Source: Pseudohalocynthiibacter aestuariivivens
GTDB taxonomy: Bacteria; Pseudomonadota; Alphaproteobacteria; Rhodobacterales; Rhodobacteraceae
Direction: 5' to 3'
Assembly: GCF_011040495.1 (NCBI RefSeq)
Contig: NZ_CP049040.1
Span: 62,001-126,000, forward strand
DNA length: 64,000 nucleotides
The notes under the pieces were generated by a model. The model worked only from the letters and a program-made list of their open reading frames with translations, was not told where the DNA came from and did not search any database. Positions 63,141-64,000 of the stretch are shown here, piece after piece (positions within the stretch are counted from its first letter, which is position 1; every line of letters starts with the position of its first letter). The position numbers and the translations under genes were made by a program.

Positions 63141-64000
63141 CTATTCTGAACTAGTGTCTTCCAAAATGCCGGGGCTGACCTCTTCCCAGAAGGACGCAAT
63201 ATCATCGGCGTTCAGCGCGGACATCCAGCCGAACCGCTCGAAATCTGCGCGCTTGGCCGGGTCGGCGATCTGGTTCAGGAACAATCGTTTGTCCGCATCT
63301 CGTTGGGTTGGCGTTCGGGCAGCGATCGCCTCTCGCAACCGTTGCAGCCGCCGCGCGCGCGGGCTTTGCGGCTCTGGCGTGGTGGCCTGCCCTGCCCCGC
63401 CGAAATCACCTGCGAGCGCAGCACTCAGATAGCCCACCATGCTTTCGACATTCTTGCGAGTGCCGACATATTCCAGCTTGGCCGCCACCTGATCCTCGCC
63501 GTGGGTCGACAGCCATTGTCGCGCCAGTCGGTCACTTACCCCCATTTCGCGCAGCTTGGCATAGATCGGCCCGTGCCGCGCCCCTGCCCCGTCATCCAGG
63601 TCAAGGATTGCCAGTTGCGGGTTTTCGCTGATCCTGAACCGGATTTCCGTCACCACCCTGCCGCGTTTTCGGGTCTCGGGCACGATCACGATGTTGCTGG
63701 TCTTGTTGACCTCGGCCACCGCCGGTTTGATCACCTTGGCGTTCAGGTGCTTGTAGCTTTCGTAGTAGGCCGATCCATCCAGCCCCATCAACCGACGGAA
63801 CAGGTCAAGCGACCACCAGCCGGACGAGCCCGTCCTCACGAACCGGTAACAGTTCTCATAGAGCGCCAGCGCGTGCCCGCTGGTAAACCGCCGCTGGATA
63901 TTCAGGTTGATCAACGCAAAGACCTTGGGATCGTGCAGCTTCTCAGCCAGCGCCGATGAATAGGCGTATTCGCACACCCCGCCCTTCAGTTTGGCATAGC
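63141..64000 (-). CDS. Plasmid replication initiator protein (Rep_3-like; 5' end beyond window)
   Basis: About 286 codons are visible, open to the window edge (reading YAKLKGGVCEYAYSSALAEK). The block VFALINLNIQRRFTSGHALA followed by LYENCYRF, and later GSAYYESYKHLNAKVIKPAV, are the winged-helix repeats of initiator proteins that bind iterons. The C-terminal part is alanine/arginine-rich, as is common. No iterons are seen in the 78 bases downstream; the origin would be expected beyond the right edge. It is the best evidence that this is plasmid DNA. Confidence 0.82.
   Translation of the reverse strand, partial: YAKLKGGVCEYAYSSALAEKLHDPKVFALINLNIQRRFTSGHALALYENCYRFVRTGSSGWWSLDLFRRLMGLDGSAYYESYKHLNAKVIKPAVAEVNKTSNIVIVPETRKRGRVVTEIRFRISENPQLAILDLDDGAGARHGPIYAKLREMGVSDRLARQWLSTHGEDQVAAKLEYVGTRKNVESMVGYLSAALAGDFGGAGQATTPEPQSPRARRLQRLREAIAARTPTQRDADKRLFLNQIADPAKRADFERFGWMSALNADDIASFWEEVSPGILEDTSSE

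Overview
The window is GC-rich DNA with dense, often overlapping gene starts and stops. Its gene families (TRAP and ABC solute transporters, DUF1028, trimethylamine-dehydrogenase-type enzymes, many insertion sequences) suggest an alphaproteobacterium, most likely Rhodobacteraceae-like. This is inferred from gene content only. A plasmid-type replication initiator runs off the right edge, so the window is probably part of a plasmid. No rRNA, tRNA or CRISPR array was seen.

Layout. (1) 1-7145 (+): a tightly coupled amine/amino-compound catabolic operon: flavin monooxygenase, RidA, DUF1028, aldehyde dehydrogenase, a covalent-FMN/4Fe-4S amine dehydrogenase, M20 deacylase. (2) 13939-7152 (-): a PotABCD-type polyamine importer, an HpaB-family flavin monooxygenase and a LysR regulator. 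(3) 14.1-19.5 kb: an insertion-sequence pile-up. It holds an intact IS3 with a frameshift site, a DUF6429 remnant, an IS66 remnant fused in frame to an IS481 transposase, and an IS110/IS1111-type element inside that IS481. (4) 19.7-24.8 kb: an amino-acid ABC transporter operon cut by a 1507-bp IS (copy 1), followed by broken genes (proline racemase family, RidA) and IS scraps. (5) 25-32 kb (-): a UbiX/UbiD decarboxylase pair, aldehyde dehydrogenase, SnoaL-like protein and FAD oxidoreductase. The aldehyde dehydrogenase is repeated in a 1634-bp direct repeat. (6) 32.2-37.5 kb: IS1380, IS5, IS66, IS6 and IS5-type remnants and a broken carboxymuconolactone decarboxylase. (7) 37.8-42.6 kb: a TRAP transporter with an HpaI aldolase and a convergent LysR gene. 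(8) 42.7-45.1 kb (-): a PRPP synthetase / phosphoribosyltransferase / TIM-barrel operon ending in a good terminator. (9) 45.2-55.9 kb (+): IS copy 2, a degenerate isocitrate-lyase-family protein, another IS5, a ferric/polyamine-type ABC importer, a canonical isocitrate-lyase-family enzyme and a NylB-like serine hydrolase. (10) 55.9-62.2 kb: an IS21 element carrying IS copy 3 in istB and a second IS21 in istA. (11) 62.25-64 kb: a truncated membrane protein and the replication initiator.

How it fits together. The window looks like a catabolic plasmid built from cassettes of uptake system + oxidase/lyase/hydrolase + LysR regulator, separated and partly destroyed by insertion sequences. Several IS boundaries can be read to the base. 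The 1507-bp IS has 6-bp target duplications at copies 2 and 3 but not at copy 1. Both IS21 genes become open again when the inserted elements are removed. The least explained cassettes are the amine-dehydrogenase operon, the UbiD/UbiX operon, the PRPP operon and the isocitrate-lyase-family/NylB operon. Their substrates cannot be read from sequence alone.
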